Shown: piece by piece, positions 14,680 to 22,102 of the stretch | Numbering within the stretch: the first letter of the stretch is position 1 | Layout: every line of letters begins with the position of its first letter | DNA from: a virus | DNA: 22,560 bases | Virus record (IMG/VR): IMGVR_UViG_3300050821_007054 | Span: 1 to 22,560 of that record | Reading direction: 5' to 3' (one strand) | Made by a program: the position numbers and the translations under genes | The notes under the pieces: model-generated | What the model was told of the DNA's origin: nothing | What the model saw: only the letters and a program-made list of their open reading frames with translations | Database searches by the model: none

Positions 14680-16467
14680 ATGAGTCAAGTTAAGATTGAT
14701 AAACAAAAAGCTCTCAAAAAATGGACACCGATCCTCGAGACGCTTGGCGTTAAAGATTCCGATCGTATTGATTGGATGTCAGAGATGGCGGAATACCATG
14801 CTTTGAAAGAGAACGTAGCTTATGCTAACCAAGGTAACGTAGCTGGTTTAGGTTCCATTACTGGTGCTACTCCTGCAACAATTCCGGGCGTAACATATGG
14901 ACCAAATTATGCTGCTAATGGTGGTACAACTGGTTCTGGTGACGTTGGACAAAACTTGCTTCCAGTTGCAATGAAAATTGCAGCTCAGACTATTGGTCTT
15001 GATTTGGTAGCAGTTAAACCTTCTCCCGGTCCAAAAATCGATTTGATGTATGTAGACTTCAAATACGATGATACCCCAAACTACGATCCTACACAGTTTA
15101 AACCACAAGTATTTAAACTTCAGATCGCTGGTGTTGCTAACGCAATTCCTTCGCCTGCATCTTTAACCACTCTTGATGAGCAAGAATCTCTTCGTAGATA
15201 TCTTGAAGCAGTTATTGCTGCTGTTGGAGCTGTTGAAACAGTTGGTGGTCTTTCACTTCGTATTTTCTTAGAATTGAATGGTACTGGTGCTACTACTACT
15301 AGTAATCACCTTACTTCACACACTACTGTAACTTCGGATAAAGAGTGTAAACTCGAATTCCTTGGTTTCTCCCGTGTAGATTTACTTCCTATGTTCCGTG
15401 CTTTCCGTCAGGTAAATACTCCTACTGGTCAACCGAACTGGCAGTTTATCTCTGCTAATAACACTTTCGATTTTAGCCAAGCTATTATCACTGTTATGGC
15501 AGCTGGTTTCCACACAGGTGCAGGTTTAGTAGCTACTACTAATTCTAGTTCTGCTTCTGCTGCTTATGATGTTACCACTTTAAACGGTACTCTTAGTGCT
15601 GAATTAATTTCCGCTTTAGAAGATCACATCCCAGGATATGTATCTAACTTCACTGGAAATCTTCAGCCAATGGATCGTTTAACTGATGATCAATCATATG
15701 CTGGTGTTATTGCACCTTCTGTATCTATGCTTTCTATCGGTATCGGTACTATCGAAATCACTTCTGCTTTAAAACGCACTGAGATTGAAGATATCAAGGC
15801 TAATACTGGTATGAACATCATTCAGAAGATGGAATCTATCCTCGTTAACGAACTTTCCCAAACTATCTCTAAACAGATTGTTGCTAAAGTATTCGAAATG
15901 GGTGAAGACAATCGTCAAGCTGCTCCGGGTTACAATGCAGGTACTACTATCTTCGACTTTAACGTAGATACATATTTAGTAGGTGCACCCGGTGGCGAGA
16001 CTTCTCACGCATTGCAACGTAAACTTATCAGCAAACTTTTCAGTGCAAGTAACTTTATCGCAACTGAAGGACGAGTTGGTCCAGGTCAATACGTTGTTAC
16101 TAATGGTAAGCTTGCTGCTGTACTTATGGACATCTCTGGTTACACAATTAACCCATTGAAATCCAAAATGTCTAGCACTGGACAATTGTATCCTGTTGGG
16201 ACAATAGGGGACCTTTCTATCTATGTAGATCCTTACATGAAGTATGATGATAACCGTATGTGTATCGGTCGTAAAAATAATCCTGATCAACCTGGTATTA
16301 TTTTTATCCCATACCTTATGGCTCAGTCTATTCAGATCATCAGCGAAGCAACTTTTGCCCCTCGCATAATGTTGAGAAGCAGATACGCTGTTGCCGAAGT
16401 AGGATTCTTCCCACACAAACAGTACATGGCTATCCACGTTACTGACACTAACAACAGACTTATGTAA
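14680..16467 (+). CDS. gp23: major capsid protein precursor, T4 gp23 family
   Basis: The main shell protein, 595 residues (T4 gp23 is 521). The N-terminus KALKKWTPILETLGV matches the start of the gp23 propeptide, a helix that binds the scaffold. A likely maturation site follows L42-K43-E44, fitting the h-x-E specificity of T4-type prohead proteases. The C-terminal third shows the fold's conserved pattern: SALKRTEIEDIKANTGMN with ILVNELSQTISKQIV, then GQYVVTNGKLAAVL, IYVDPYMKYDD, GIIFIPYL and APRIMLRSRYAV. The middle (about 200-330) has Thr/Ser/Asn-rich loops and may be an inserted surface domain. Codon use is biased to CT/GT-ending codons, consistent with high expression. It has its own late promoter and a strong terminator. 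Confidence 0.93.
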   Translation: MSQVKIDKQKALKKWTPILETLGVKDSDRIDWMSEMAEYHALKENVAYANQGNVAGLGSITGATPATIPGVTYGPNYAANGGTTGSGDVGQNLLPVAMKIAAQTIGLDLVAVKPSPGPKIDLMYVDFKYDDTPNYDPTQFKPQVFKLQIAGVANAIPSPASLTTLDEQESLRRYLEAVIAAVGAVETVGGLSLRIFLELNGTGATTTSNHLTSHTTVTSDKECKLEFLGFSRVDLLPMFRAFRQVNTPTGQPNWQFISANNTFDFSQAIITVMAAGFHTGAGLVATTNSSSASAAYDVTTLNGTLSAELISALEDHIPGYVSNFTGNLQPMDRLTDDQSYAGVIAPSVSMLSIGIGTIEITSALKRTEIEDIKANTGMNIIQKMESILVNELSQTISKQIVAKVFEMGEDNRQAAPGYNAGTTIFDFNVDTYLVGAPGGETSHALQRKLISKLFSASNFIATEGRVGPGQYVVTNGKLAAVLMDISGYTINPLKSKMSSTGQLYPVGTIGDLSIYVDPYMKYDDNRMCIGRKNNPDQPGIIFIPYLMAQSIQIISEATFAPRIMLRSRYAVAEVGFFPHKQYMAIHVTDTNNRLM

Positions 16468-16487
16468 TCTAAGTCAGTTTGTTTCGC

Positions 16488-16515
16488 AAAAAACCACCTT
16501 AATCGGTGGTTTTTT
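16488..16515 (+). terminator. Rho-independent terminator after the capsid gene
   Basis: The stem CCACC/GGTGG (16494-16498 with 16505-16509), extended by A6/T6, has a 6-nt loop and a run of six T. It lies 20 nt after the capsid stop. The A-run on the other side could let it work in both directions. It should end the capsid transcript before the endonuclease genes. Confidence 0.88.
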
Positions 16516-16586
16516 CGTTATTAATATATTATAATTTTTGCTAAAGTTGCTTCGCTGATGATCCAATAAAATAGAAACTTAAATTA

Positions 16587-16596
16587 TAATATATAG
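16587..16596 (+). promoter_or_regulatory. weak late-promoter-like element before the endonuclease gene
   Basis: TAATATATAG lies 29 nt before the ATG at 16626. It differs from the structural-gene element in its last base and in spacing. The rest of 16516-16625 is AT-rich non-coding DNA in which I see no gene or RNA. Confidence 0.3.
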
Positions 16597-16625
16597 AAGT
16601 ATATCACAAAAATAATTTTTAATAA

Positions 16626-17984
16626 ATGTCAAATAAAGAATTAATATTAAATTTGGTAGGGAAAAATTCTAATAGAAGAAAAGAATCATATATAAAAAAA
16701 CATTATAACAATCTACATATTCAAATTTTAGAATACACAAAAAATATATCCGATTTACCTTTTAAACAATTATTATGGCATTTTGAAAATGAAAAATTAA
16801 ATTATATTTTTTGTGCATGCCCTAATTGTAATAATAGAGTAAATTTTTCAGAACCAAATTCGCATTATTACAAACATTGTTCACCAGCATGCTCAGGTAA
16901 TAATCCAGATACTACCGAAGCTAAATTATTTTCCACCGATCGTGATAAAAATACAGAATTAACTAAGCAAAATTTTATAAAAAAACACAAACAATATTTT
17001 ACAGAAAATAATTTAAGATTTATATCTATAAATAATACAAGTAACAAATATACATTTGAAGATCTATCGTGTAATCATGTTGTGTATGATATGCTACAAG
17101 AAACTATAAAACGTAGAATAGATAATAATTTACACGTTTGTAATATATGTAATCCATATTTTTTATTAAATCCTTCAACATCAAGTAAAAAATCAAAACC
17201 AGAACAAGAAATTTTTGATTACATAAATAGTGATTTAAAATATATAGGTGTTGATAGTGATCATTCCGTTTTGGATCGTAAGGAAATTGATATTTATCTT
17301 CCAATCCAAAAGTTTGCTATTGAGCATAATGGTGTATATTGGCACTCCGATATACATGTTAAATTTGATGAACATCAACACAAAACCATAGAATCTAACA
17401 ACAAAGGAATATCTTTATTACATATATGGGGTGATGAGTGGCTGTATAAACAAGAAATTGTTAAATCGAATATTCTATCATATTTAAACAATCAACCATA
17501 TCATAAATTCGCACAATCTTGTTTAATATATGAAGTTTCAGAGACTGAAAAATCATTCTTTTTATATAATAATCATATCGATGGTACTTGTGGTGAATCT
17601 TTAAATTTAGGGCTTTACTATCAAGGAGAATTAGTATCAATATTATGTTTGTATACTAAAAACGTCAATAATAATAAAATCGTGCGATTCGCTAACAAAT
17701 TAAATACACAAGTAACTGATTCTTTCACTAAACTATTCAAATATTTTATAGAAAATTATACATATAATAAAATAACAATTTATCATGATTTATCTAAGCC
17801 TAATATTTTACCATTAATAGAATTAAGGTTTATATATACAAATAGAATAGAACCACAACATAAATATGTAGTTAATAGTAAACGGCTTTCGTATAAAGAA
17901 TTGTCAATATCTTATATATCATATAATAAAATCTACGATTGTGGTTATGATAAATATGTTTTCACTAAACAAAACCTTCTCTAA
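16626..17984 (+). CDS. Hef-like homing endonuclease
   Basis: A 452-residue free-standing endonuclease of the Hef-like phage type. The N-terminal part has two Cys clusters: CACPNC with CSPAC (about 63-90), then CNICNP (about 171-176), probably zinc fingers for DNA binding. A PD-(D/E)XK or EDxHD-type catalytic core follows: SKPEQEIFDYI (Glu), DRKEIDIYLP (Asp) and AIEHNGVYWHSD (Glu, Asn), then a GISLLHIWGDEW segment typical of this family. The last 170 residues contain the accessory domain seen in its relatives (IVRFANKLN, SFTKLFKYFIENY). It follows the capsid gene and terminator, suggesting insertion next to a conserved target. Its stop is followed within 20 nt by a DUF723-type endonuclease. 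Confidence 0.8.
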   Translation: MSNKELILNLVGKNSNRRKESYIKKHYNNLHIQILEYTKNISDLPFKQLLWHFENEKLNYIFCACPNCNNRVNFSEPNSHYYKHCSPACSGNNPDTTEAKLFSTDRDKNTELTKQNFIKKHKQYFTENNLRFISINNTSNKYTFEDLSCNHVVYDMLQETIKRRIDNNLHVCNICNPYFLLNPSTSSKKSKPEQEIFDYINSDLKYIGVDSDHSVLDRKEIDIYLPIQKFAIEHNGVYWHSDIHVKFDEHQHKTIESNNKGISLLHIWGDEWLYKQEIVKSNILSYLNNQPYHKFAQSCLIYEVSETEKSFFLYNNHIDGTCGESLNLGLYYQGELVSILCLYTKNVNNNKIVRFANKLNTQVTDSFTKLFKYFIENYTYNKITIYHDLSKPNILPLIELRFIYTNRIEPQHKYVVNSKRLSYKELSISYISYNKIYDCGYDKYVFTKQNLL

Positions 17985-18000
17985 CCACTATAATCATTTA

Positions 18001-18930
18001 ATGCCTGTTAAACCTGTTTTGTACTCTCAATTTATAAAACATAAAAGATCTAATACTTTATACGATAAACAATCATATAAAAATATTCGAACTTCTATGG
18101 TTATGTTGTGTACGAAACATTTGCATACATATAGGCAAATTCCGCATGATCATATTAAAGGACACAATGGTTGTGAATTTTGTCAAACTGAATTTAAATA
18201 TAATAATAAAATAAAATCACACGAACAATTTATTAACGAAGCTATGATAATACATGGTGATAGATATAAATATCCTGAAAAATATAAAGGAGCAACGATA
18301 AAAATTAAGATAATATGCCCTAAGCATGGTAAATTTTATCAAAAACCATCTACCCATATCACACAAAAATCAGGTTGCCCGAATTGCTTTGGTAATATTA
18401 TAAAAACAAAAAATGAATTTATAAGAAAAGCAAACATTAAGCACAGCAATAAATATTGTTATGATGACACGAACATGGGAATTAATGGCAGAGTAAAAAT
18501 TAATATTATGTGTTTTGATCATGGAATATTTTATCAATCTCCTAAAGATCATTTGATAGGCAGAGGCTGTCCAAAATGTAAAACATCAAAAGGTGAGTTT
18601 GAAATTAGGAAAATATTAATAAAGTATTCCATAAAATTTGTAGAGCAATTTAAATTTACTGATTGTAAACATATTAATTTTTTATATTTTGATTTTAAAA
18701 TTAAAAATTTACCAATCTGTATAGAATTCGATGGCCGTCAACACACTGAACCTGTAAGTAAATTTGGAGGACTGATAGAATTTAAGAAAATAAAATTAAG
18801 AGATTCAATTAAAAACAATTATTGTCGTAGAAATAATATTAAACTATTTCGAATATCTTATAAGAATAACTTTTTAAAAACATTAAATAAAATAATTGAA
18901 TATATAAAAAATGAAAATATTAACAAATGA
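18001..18930 (+). CDS. DUF723 zinc-repeat, Vsr/EDxHD-like homing endonuclease
   Basis: A relative of the two minus-strand enzymes at 9766 and 10674. The frame is open from 17941 (GTG, then ATGs at 17947 and 17956), but these overlap the upstream gene. I prefer the ATG at 18001, 16 nt after its stop. From there (309 residues) there is one incomplete unit ending GCEFC and two full zinc repeats ending GCPNC and GCPKC. The catalytic domain follows: SKGEFEIRKIL, LYFDFKI, CIEFDGRQHT and FRISYKNN. The glutamine-histidine pair is kept, but the following residue differs from the usual F. It overlaps the next endonuclease by 20 nt and is probably a tandem duplicate of it. Confidence 0.78.
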   Translation: MPVKPVLYSQFIKHKRSNTLYDKQSYKNIRTSMVMLCTKHLHTYRQIPHDHIKGHNGCEFCQTEFKYNNKIKSHEQFINEAMIIHGDRYKYPEKYKGATIKIKIICPKHGKFYQKPSTHITQKSGCPNCFGNIIKTKNEFIRKANIKHSNKYCYDDTNMGINGRVKINIMCFDHGIFYQSPKDHLIGRGCPKCKTSKGEFEIRKILIKYSIKFVEQFKFTDCKHINFLYFDFKIKNLPICIEFDGRQHTEPVSKFGGLIEFKKIKLRDSIKNNYCRRNNIKLFRISYKNNFLKTLNKIIEYIKNENINK

Positions 18931-19849
18931 AGAATTCTTATCAAAAGCTTATAAAATAAGAAAAAATATTAAATATTTAGAGCCTTATGTTGATAATAAA
19001 ACGTTAATAAGAATGTGTTGTACTATTCATAATTATGAGTATGTGCAATCTCCTTATGGTCATCTAAGTAAAAGAAATTCATGTATTTATTGTCAGAAAG
19101 ATAGTAGAGGTTTTACAAATATCATAAAAACAACATCTGAATTTATCGAGCAATCTAAATTAAAGCACGGTGATAAATGTGATTATTCTCTTGTAAAATA
19201 TATTTCTAATATAAAGAAAGTGATATTCATATGTAATAATGGTCATCCTAATTTTAAGCAAACTCCTAAGCAGCATTTAAAAACTAAAAATCCTTGTCCA
19301 GTTTGTTCTAACAGAGAAAGAATTACAAAAACAAGATTCGTTGATGAATCTAATGACATACATGATTTTCTATACGACTACAGCAAAGTGTGTATAAATA
19401 AAAAATCTAATAATCGTTCTAAAGTTATTATAAAATGTTTTAAACACGGGTATTTTAATCAAATGATACATAAACATTTAGGTGGGCAAGGTTGTCCAGA
19501 CTGTAGGAAATCAAAAGGAGAGCTACACATAAAGAAAATATTAAAACGTTCTGATATAAAGTTCGTACAACAATTTAAATTTTTTGATTGTCGCTATATT
19601 AATCCATTATCTTTTGATTTTAAAATAGTAGACATGGATATATGTATAGAATTTGATGGTGAACAGCATTTTAATCCGATAAAAAGATGGGGCGGCTCTG
19701 ATAATTTAAATATAATTAGACTTCGTGATTCAATTAAAACCAAATATTGTCGTAAAAATGGCATAAAATTATATAGAATTTCATATAAGGATAATATTAT
19801 TTACAAAATGAAAAATATAATCAAACAAATTAAGTCAGAAATTATATAA
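18911..19849 (+). CDS. DUF723 zinc-repeat, Vsr/EDxHD-like homing endonuclease (second of tandem pair)
   Basis: A 312-residue protein with three zinc units. The first is degenerate (CCTIHNYEY, SCIYC) and the others end PCPVC and GCPDC. The catalytic domain shows SKGELHIKKIL, LSFDFKI, CIEFDGEQHF and YRISYKDN, all the expected acidic residues. It is closest to its upstream neighbour: both share KFVEQFKF or KFVQQFKF and RDSIK-(x2)-YCR. The gene starts 20 nt inside that neighbour in another frame. The second unit has NNGH in place of the usual H-G, the sort of drift expected in a homing gene. Target unknown. Confidence 0.8.
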   Translation: MKILTNEEFLSKAYKIRKNIKYLEPYVDNKTLIRMCCTIHNYEYVQSPYGHLSKRNSCIYCQKDSRGFTNIIKTTSEFIEQSKLKHGDKCDYSLVKYISNIKKVIFICNNGHPNFKQTPKQHLKTKNPCPVCSNRERITKTRFVDESNDIHDFLYDYSKVCINKKSNNRSKVIIKCFKHGYFNQMIHKHLGGQGCPDCRKSKGELHIKKILKRSDIKFVQQFKFFDCRYINPLSFDFKIVDMDICIEFDGEQHFNPIKRWGGSDNLNIIRLRDSIKTKYCRKNGIKLYRISYKDNIIYKMKNIIKQIKSEII

Positions 19850-19854
19850 GCGGT

Positions 19855-20376
19855 ATGAAACCAATCTATTTAGACTTTGAATTAGATAATATACCTGAAA
19901 AAATTAATAATTATTATAGTGATAACAGCAGAGATATAACAATTTTTAATCGTGTTAATGATTTTTTTAAAACGAATCATTATTATAAATTAACTGATAT
20001 ATCAATAGAAAAACGACTCAATATAACAATTGTAGATACCTGCTACAGCACCGAACACGAGATAAGTTATGATTTACCTTTGTATGATTATCAGGCTAAG
20101 CGAGAGGAGATTGAAGCTATAAAAACTGGCTTAGATAAACTAGTAGACGAATTGATAAATAATGAAAGTGAGTCAGTAAATCTAAATAGTGAAATCACTG
20201 ATTCTGATATGAAGATACATAATTATATTAAAGAAAATGGATACCATCTTATATATTTTACTAAAGATAATACAGGTATCACACTTAAGATAAGTGATGG
20301 ATTACATGAATTTGAATCAAATGTAATTGAAATTAATTACGATTTTATTTCGGAAAATTTTGATATTAACAATTAA
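19855..20376 (+). CDS. acidic protein of unknown function (173 aa)
   Basis: A 173-residue strongly acidic protein beginning MKPIYLDFELDNIPEKINNY. Two apparent strand-rich parts (residues about 1-80 and 125-173) flank a helical Glu-rich stretch (REEIEAIKTGLDKLVDELIN). Tyr, Asp and Asn are abundant; no Cys or membrane segment. It starts 5 nt after the endonuclease stop and ends 23 nt before the tmRNA. No family recognised. Its nearness to tmRNA makes a partner role conceivable, but SmpB features are not visible and I do not propose it. Confidence 0.65.
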   Translation: MKPIYLDFELDNIPEKINNYYSDNSRDITIFNRVNDFFKTNHYYKLTDISIEKRLNITIVDTCYSTEHEISYDLPLYDYQAKREEIEAIKTGLDKLVDELINNESESVNLNSEITDSDMKIHNYIKENGYHLIYFTKDNTGITLKISDGLHEFESNVIEINYDFISENFDINN

Positions 20377-20389
20377 ATATATATCTTTA
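20359..20389 (+). promoter_or_regulatory. host-type promoter for the tmRNA
   Basis: TTTG, 19 nt, TATCTTTA: one base off the Bacteroidota TAnnTTTG element and one base shorter than the three minus-strand promoters. Transcription would start about 5-10 nt downstream, close to the mature tmRNA 5' end at 20400. It overlaps the last codons of the preceding gene. Confidence 0.5.
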
Positions 20390-20399
20390 CAATAAATAT

Positions 20400-20812
20400 G
20401 GGGATGGCAGAATTGACAGTTACTGATCATTCTATATTAGCAAGTAGTGGGTTGTCTAGTAAACCACTTTAAAACTCTAGGTAAATGTAAACGGCAACGT
20501 TACAAACGAAATCGGCACAAAAGCCGATGTTTTAGCAGTTATGAAAAATAACTTGTTAAAACCCGCAAAAAAGCAAGTCGCTGAACTTGCTCTTGCGTAA
20601 ACAGTGAAGCACAGTAACTGTTTTAAAGTTCACAGCAAAGCCAGCAACCAGTTTTGTATTAGTCTTTTTGCTCAAAATTAAAAAGATTATTTGGTAGTGT
20701 CGAAAGCACCATAATTTTCGAATATTTTGTCAGCGTTAGAAAATACTGAATAAACTTGTAGAAAATATAGATTGGCGTGATTTGGACTCGGGATCGACCC
20801 TCGACATCTCCA
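20400..20812 (+). ncRNA. ssrA: transfer-messenger RNA (tmRNA), phage-encoded
   Basis: tmRNA rescues stalled ribosomes: it enters as alanyl-tRNA, then supplies a short message for a degradation tag. The tRNA-like half is clear. GGGGATG (20400-20406) pairs with CATCTCC (20805-20811), with the G3-U pair that specifies alanine, and A20812 is the discriminator. The T-arm is TCGGG/CTCGA around ATCGACC. CCA is not encoded. Long helix P2 pairs TCTATATT (20431-20438) with AATATAGA (20764-20771). A pseudoknot PK1 is visible: AGTGG/CCACT, with loop CTAG pairing to CTAG near 20478. About 12 nt after it comes the tag frame. Total length is about 413 nt (E. coli 363), the excess lying in the tag region. 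A terminator follows directly. Confidence 0.9.
20493..20600 (+). other. predicted tmRNA tag reading frame (35 codons plus stop)
   Basis: The frame runs from GGC at 20493 (nt 94 of the RNA; the E. coli resume codon is at nt 90) to TAA at 20598-20600. The peptide begins GNVTNE and ends AELALA, contains a basic KPAKKQ stretch, and would carry one more untemplated alanine in front. The GUAAAC before GGC is like the sequence I recall before the resume codon in Bacteroidota tmRNAs, whose tags also start with G. Two hairpins (ATCGGC/GCCGAT at 20511-20528, and GTTTTA paired with TAAAAC across 20529-20562) lie inside the frame. A shorter reading starting at GCT 20580 (AELALA only) is possible. Confidence 0.6.
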
Positions 20813-20814
20813 CA

Positions 20815-20845
20815 AAAAAGACTCAGAAATTATCTGAGTCTTTTT
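20815..20845. terminator. bidirectional hairpin terminator between tmRNA and the minus-strand array
   Basis: AAAAAGACTCAG / CTGAGTCTTTTT: 12 paired bases around a 7-nt loop, with T5 on the + strand and, read from the other side, T5 on the minus strand as well. It starts 3 nt after the tmRNA 3' end and ends 3 nt before the stop of the last array gene, so it should end both converging transcripts. Confidence 0.9.
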
Positions 20846-20847
20846 AT

Positions 20848-21159
20848 TTATGCTAATAGTTCATTAATTATTTTATTGCGTTTCTCCCAGTATATATCAT
20901 TTATATTAAATACTTTAGTAGATGATACTTGATATTTGGCTGATGCGCCGTTGAAACAATAATAATCACCGTCAATTTTATATTCTTTTGTGAGAGTATA
21001 TCGTTTTAATGTTTTATTTTTTATCACTATCATAATATATTTATCGTCAGGCTCCAACCAAGTACGGAACTTTATTTTCGTATATCCATATATATTATTG
21101 GTAGAAAAATATTTTCTGATATGCGCTTTGATAAGAATATATTGTCCGTCTGTATTCAT
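20848..21159 (-). CDS. small array protein 1, unknown function (103 aa)
   Basis: The last gene of a minus-strand array of six related small genes. It has 103 residues, many Tyr, Lys and Ile, apparently mostly beta, with KEYKIDGDYYCFNG near position 60-73 and a C-terminal end NDIYWEKRNKIINELLA. That end aligns with the shared array signature (I-(x2)-I-(x)-R, then K-I-N-E-(h)-L). Its ATG overlaps the previous stop as ATGA. The stop lies against the shared terminator. No known family, Cys motif or membrane segment. Confidence 0.7.
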   Translation of the reverse strand: MNTDGQYILIKAHIRKYFSTNNIYGYTKIKFRTWLEPDDKYIMIVIKNKTLKRYTLTKEYKIDGDYYCFNGASAKYQVSSTKVFNINDIYWEKRNKIINELLA

Positions 21160-21527
21160 TTCAATACTTCATTAATTTTTTTACTTCTTATGATTTTACC
21201 TATCTGAAATATACGTGTGAGATTTTTGTCAAACTCAGAATGATATTTTAAATATCCAGTATTATTGAACTGTATTTTGAGATAGCCAGATATATAATTT
21301 GGATTTTCTATTATTTTATATGTCTTACCGCAATCAACATCTTTTATATTCTGTGATGTGTTATAACGAACAAAAAATACATAAGATAATTCATTAGAGT
21401 GTACAGCGGAATGTATTCTAGCTCTTAGTGTTTGGTATCTTTTTTTACACATCTGCAGCTTATGTTTCATGATATACTTGTCAACAATTCGCATAGCTAT
21501 TTTAAAATCTTTAGTTTCTTTAATCAT
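21156..21527 (-). CDS. small array protein 2, unknown function (123 aa)
   Basis: The ATG at 21527 (MIKETKDFKIAM) is chosen because it overlaps the upstream stop by 8 nt (AATGATTAA), as at two other array junctions. An ATG four codons earlier at 21539 is also open. The first half is basic and helical (YIMKHKLQMCKKRYQTLRAR), the second beta-like with KTYKIIENPNYISGYLKIQF. The end, FQIGKIIRSKKINEVLK, is the clearest form of the array signature. It shares KY-(x)-(H/N)-(x)-L, then KK/NRR-type spacing with array protein 5. No family recognised. Confidence 0.72.
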   Translation of the reverse strand: MIKETKDFKIAMRIVDKYIMKHKLQMCKKRYQTLRARIHSAVHSNELSYVFFVRYNTSQNIKDVDCGKTYKIIENPNYISGYLKIQFNNTGYLKYHSEFDKNLTRIFQIGKIIRSKKINEVLK

Positions 21528-21810
21528 TGTATAACACATTACATATTTTCACTTCTCTAATAGTTTTTGATATATTAATATACACGATGTTAGTTGACAC
21601 AGGATTATCGTCAGAAAAATATATTCCATCCACGCCGTAGCCCTTATCTGGTAGAAGCATACAGATATATTTTGATATAATTTCATTATCGTTATTTTCG
21701 TATAATTTTATTCTAAGTGCTATAATAGCACTGTCGTAGATATAATTACCTGTTTTTAATATAGCTAACGAACATGCGTTTACTAATATCTCAATATCAT
21801 CATTAGTCAT
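21520..21810 (-). CDS. small array protein 3, unknown function (96 aa)
   Basis: A 96-residue protein beginning MTNDDIEILVNACSLAILKT. It has a helical first half, then YGVDGIYFSDDNPVSTNIVY and the signature end INISKTIREVKICNVLYND. The DG-(x)-YF-(x)-D turn before the signature parallels DGDYYCFN of array protein 1. Its ATG overlaps the previous stop by 8 nt, and its own end overlaps the next gene the same way. No family recognised. Confidence 0.7.
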   Translation of the reverse strand: MTNDDIEILVNACSLAILKTGNYIYDSAIIALRIKLYENNDNEIISKYICMLLPDKGYGVDGIYFSDDNPVSTNIVYINISKTIREVKICNVLYND

Positions 21811-22102
21811 TTAATATATTATTTAAGTTATCTTGTCTGATAAATTTTGCAATATCTATTTTTATATTATATTTTTTGTAAGTATTTCCACCAATTTCTG
21901 TAAAAAATACATGAGTAATATTATTACTATTTGCATTTGAAAAACATATAACAGCATATCTATATTTATATGTAAATAATTGCCTAATTTCATATTTTGA
22001 TATATTGTCATGATGCCATATATAATTATTTGACATACAATAATTTTTAAATACACTTATGATAGCACCAATGTCTTTTTTGCAATATCCTGTATTACTC
22101 AT
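21803..22102 (-). CDS. small array protein 4, unknown function (99 aa)
   Basis: A 99-residue protein beginning MSNTGYCKKDIGAIISVFKN. It is rich in Asn, Tyr and Ile, with a strand-like middle (RYAVICFSNANSNNITHVFF) and the signature end IKIDIAKFIRQDNLNNILND. The ATG overlaps the preceding stop as ATGA. Array genes 3 and 4 share the last residues ND before the stop, which are also encoded by the overlap with the next start. No family recognised. Confidence 0.7.
   Translation of the reverse strand: MSNTGYCKKDIGAIISVFKNYCMSNNYIWHHDNISKYEIRQLFTYKYRYAVICFSNANSNNITHVFFTEIGGNTYKKYNIKIDIAKFIRQDNLNNILND

Noticed and set aside
15976-16437. 153-codon minus-strand open frame within the capsid gene
   Set aside because: Composition rich in Ser, Cys and His, typical of an antisense frame; it lies wholly within the well-supported capsid gene.
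19855-20376. Gene next to the tmRNA as a phage SmpB
   Set aside because: SmpB is basic with a conserved beta-barrel and a lysine-rich tail; this protein is strongly acidic and shows none of these features.
20580-20600. Six-residue tag AELALA as the whole tmRNA tag
   Set aside because: The local context resembles E. coli, but this resume site would lie about 100 nt after PK1 rather than about 12; kept only as an alternative.
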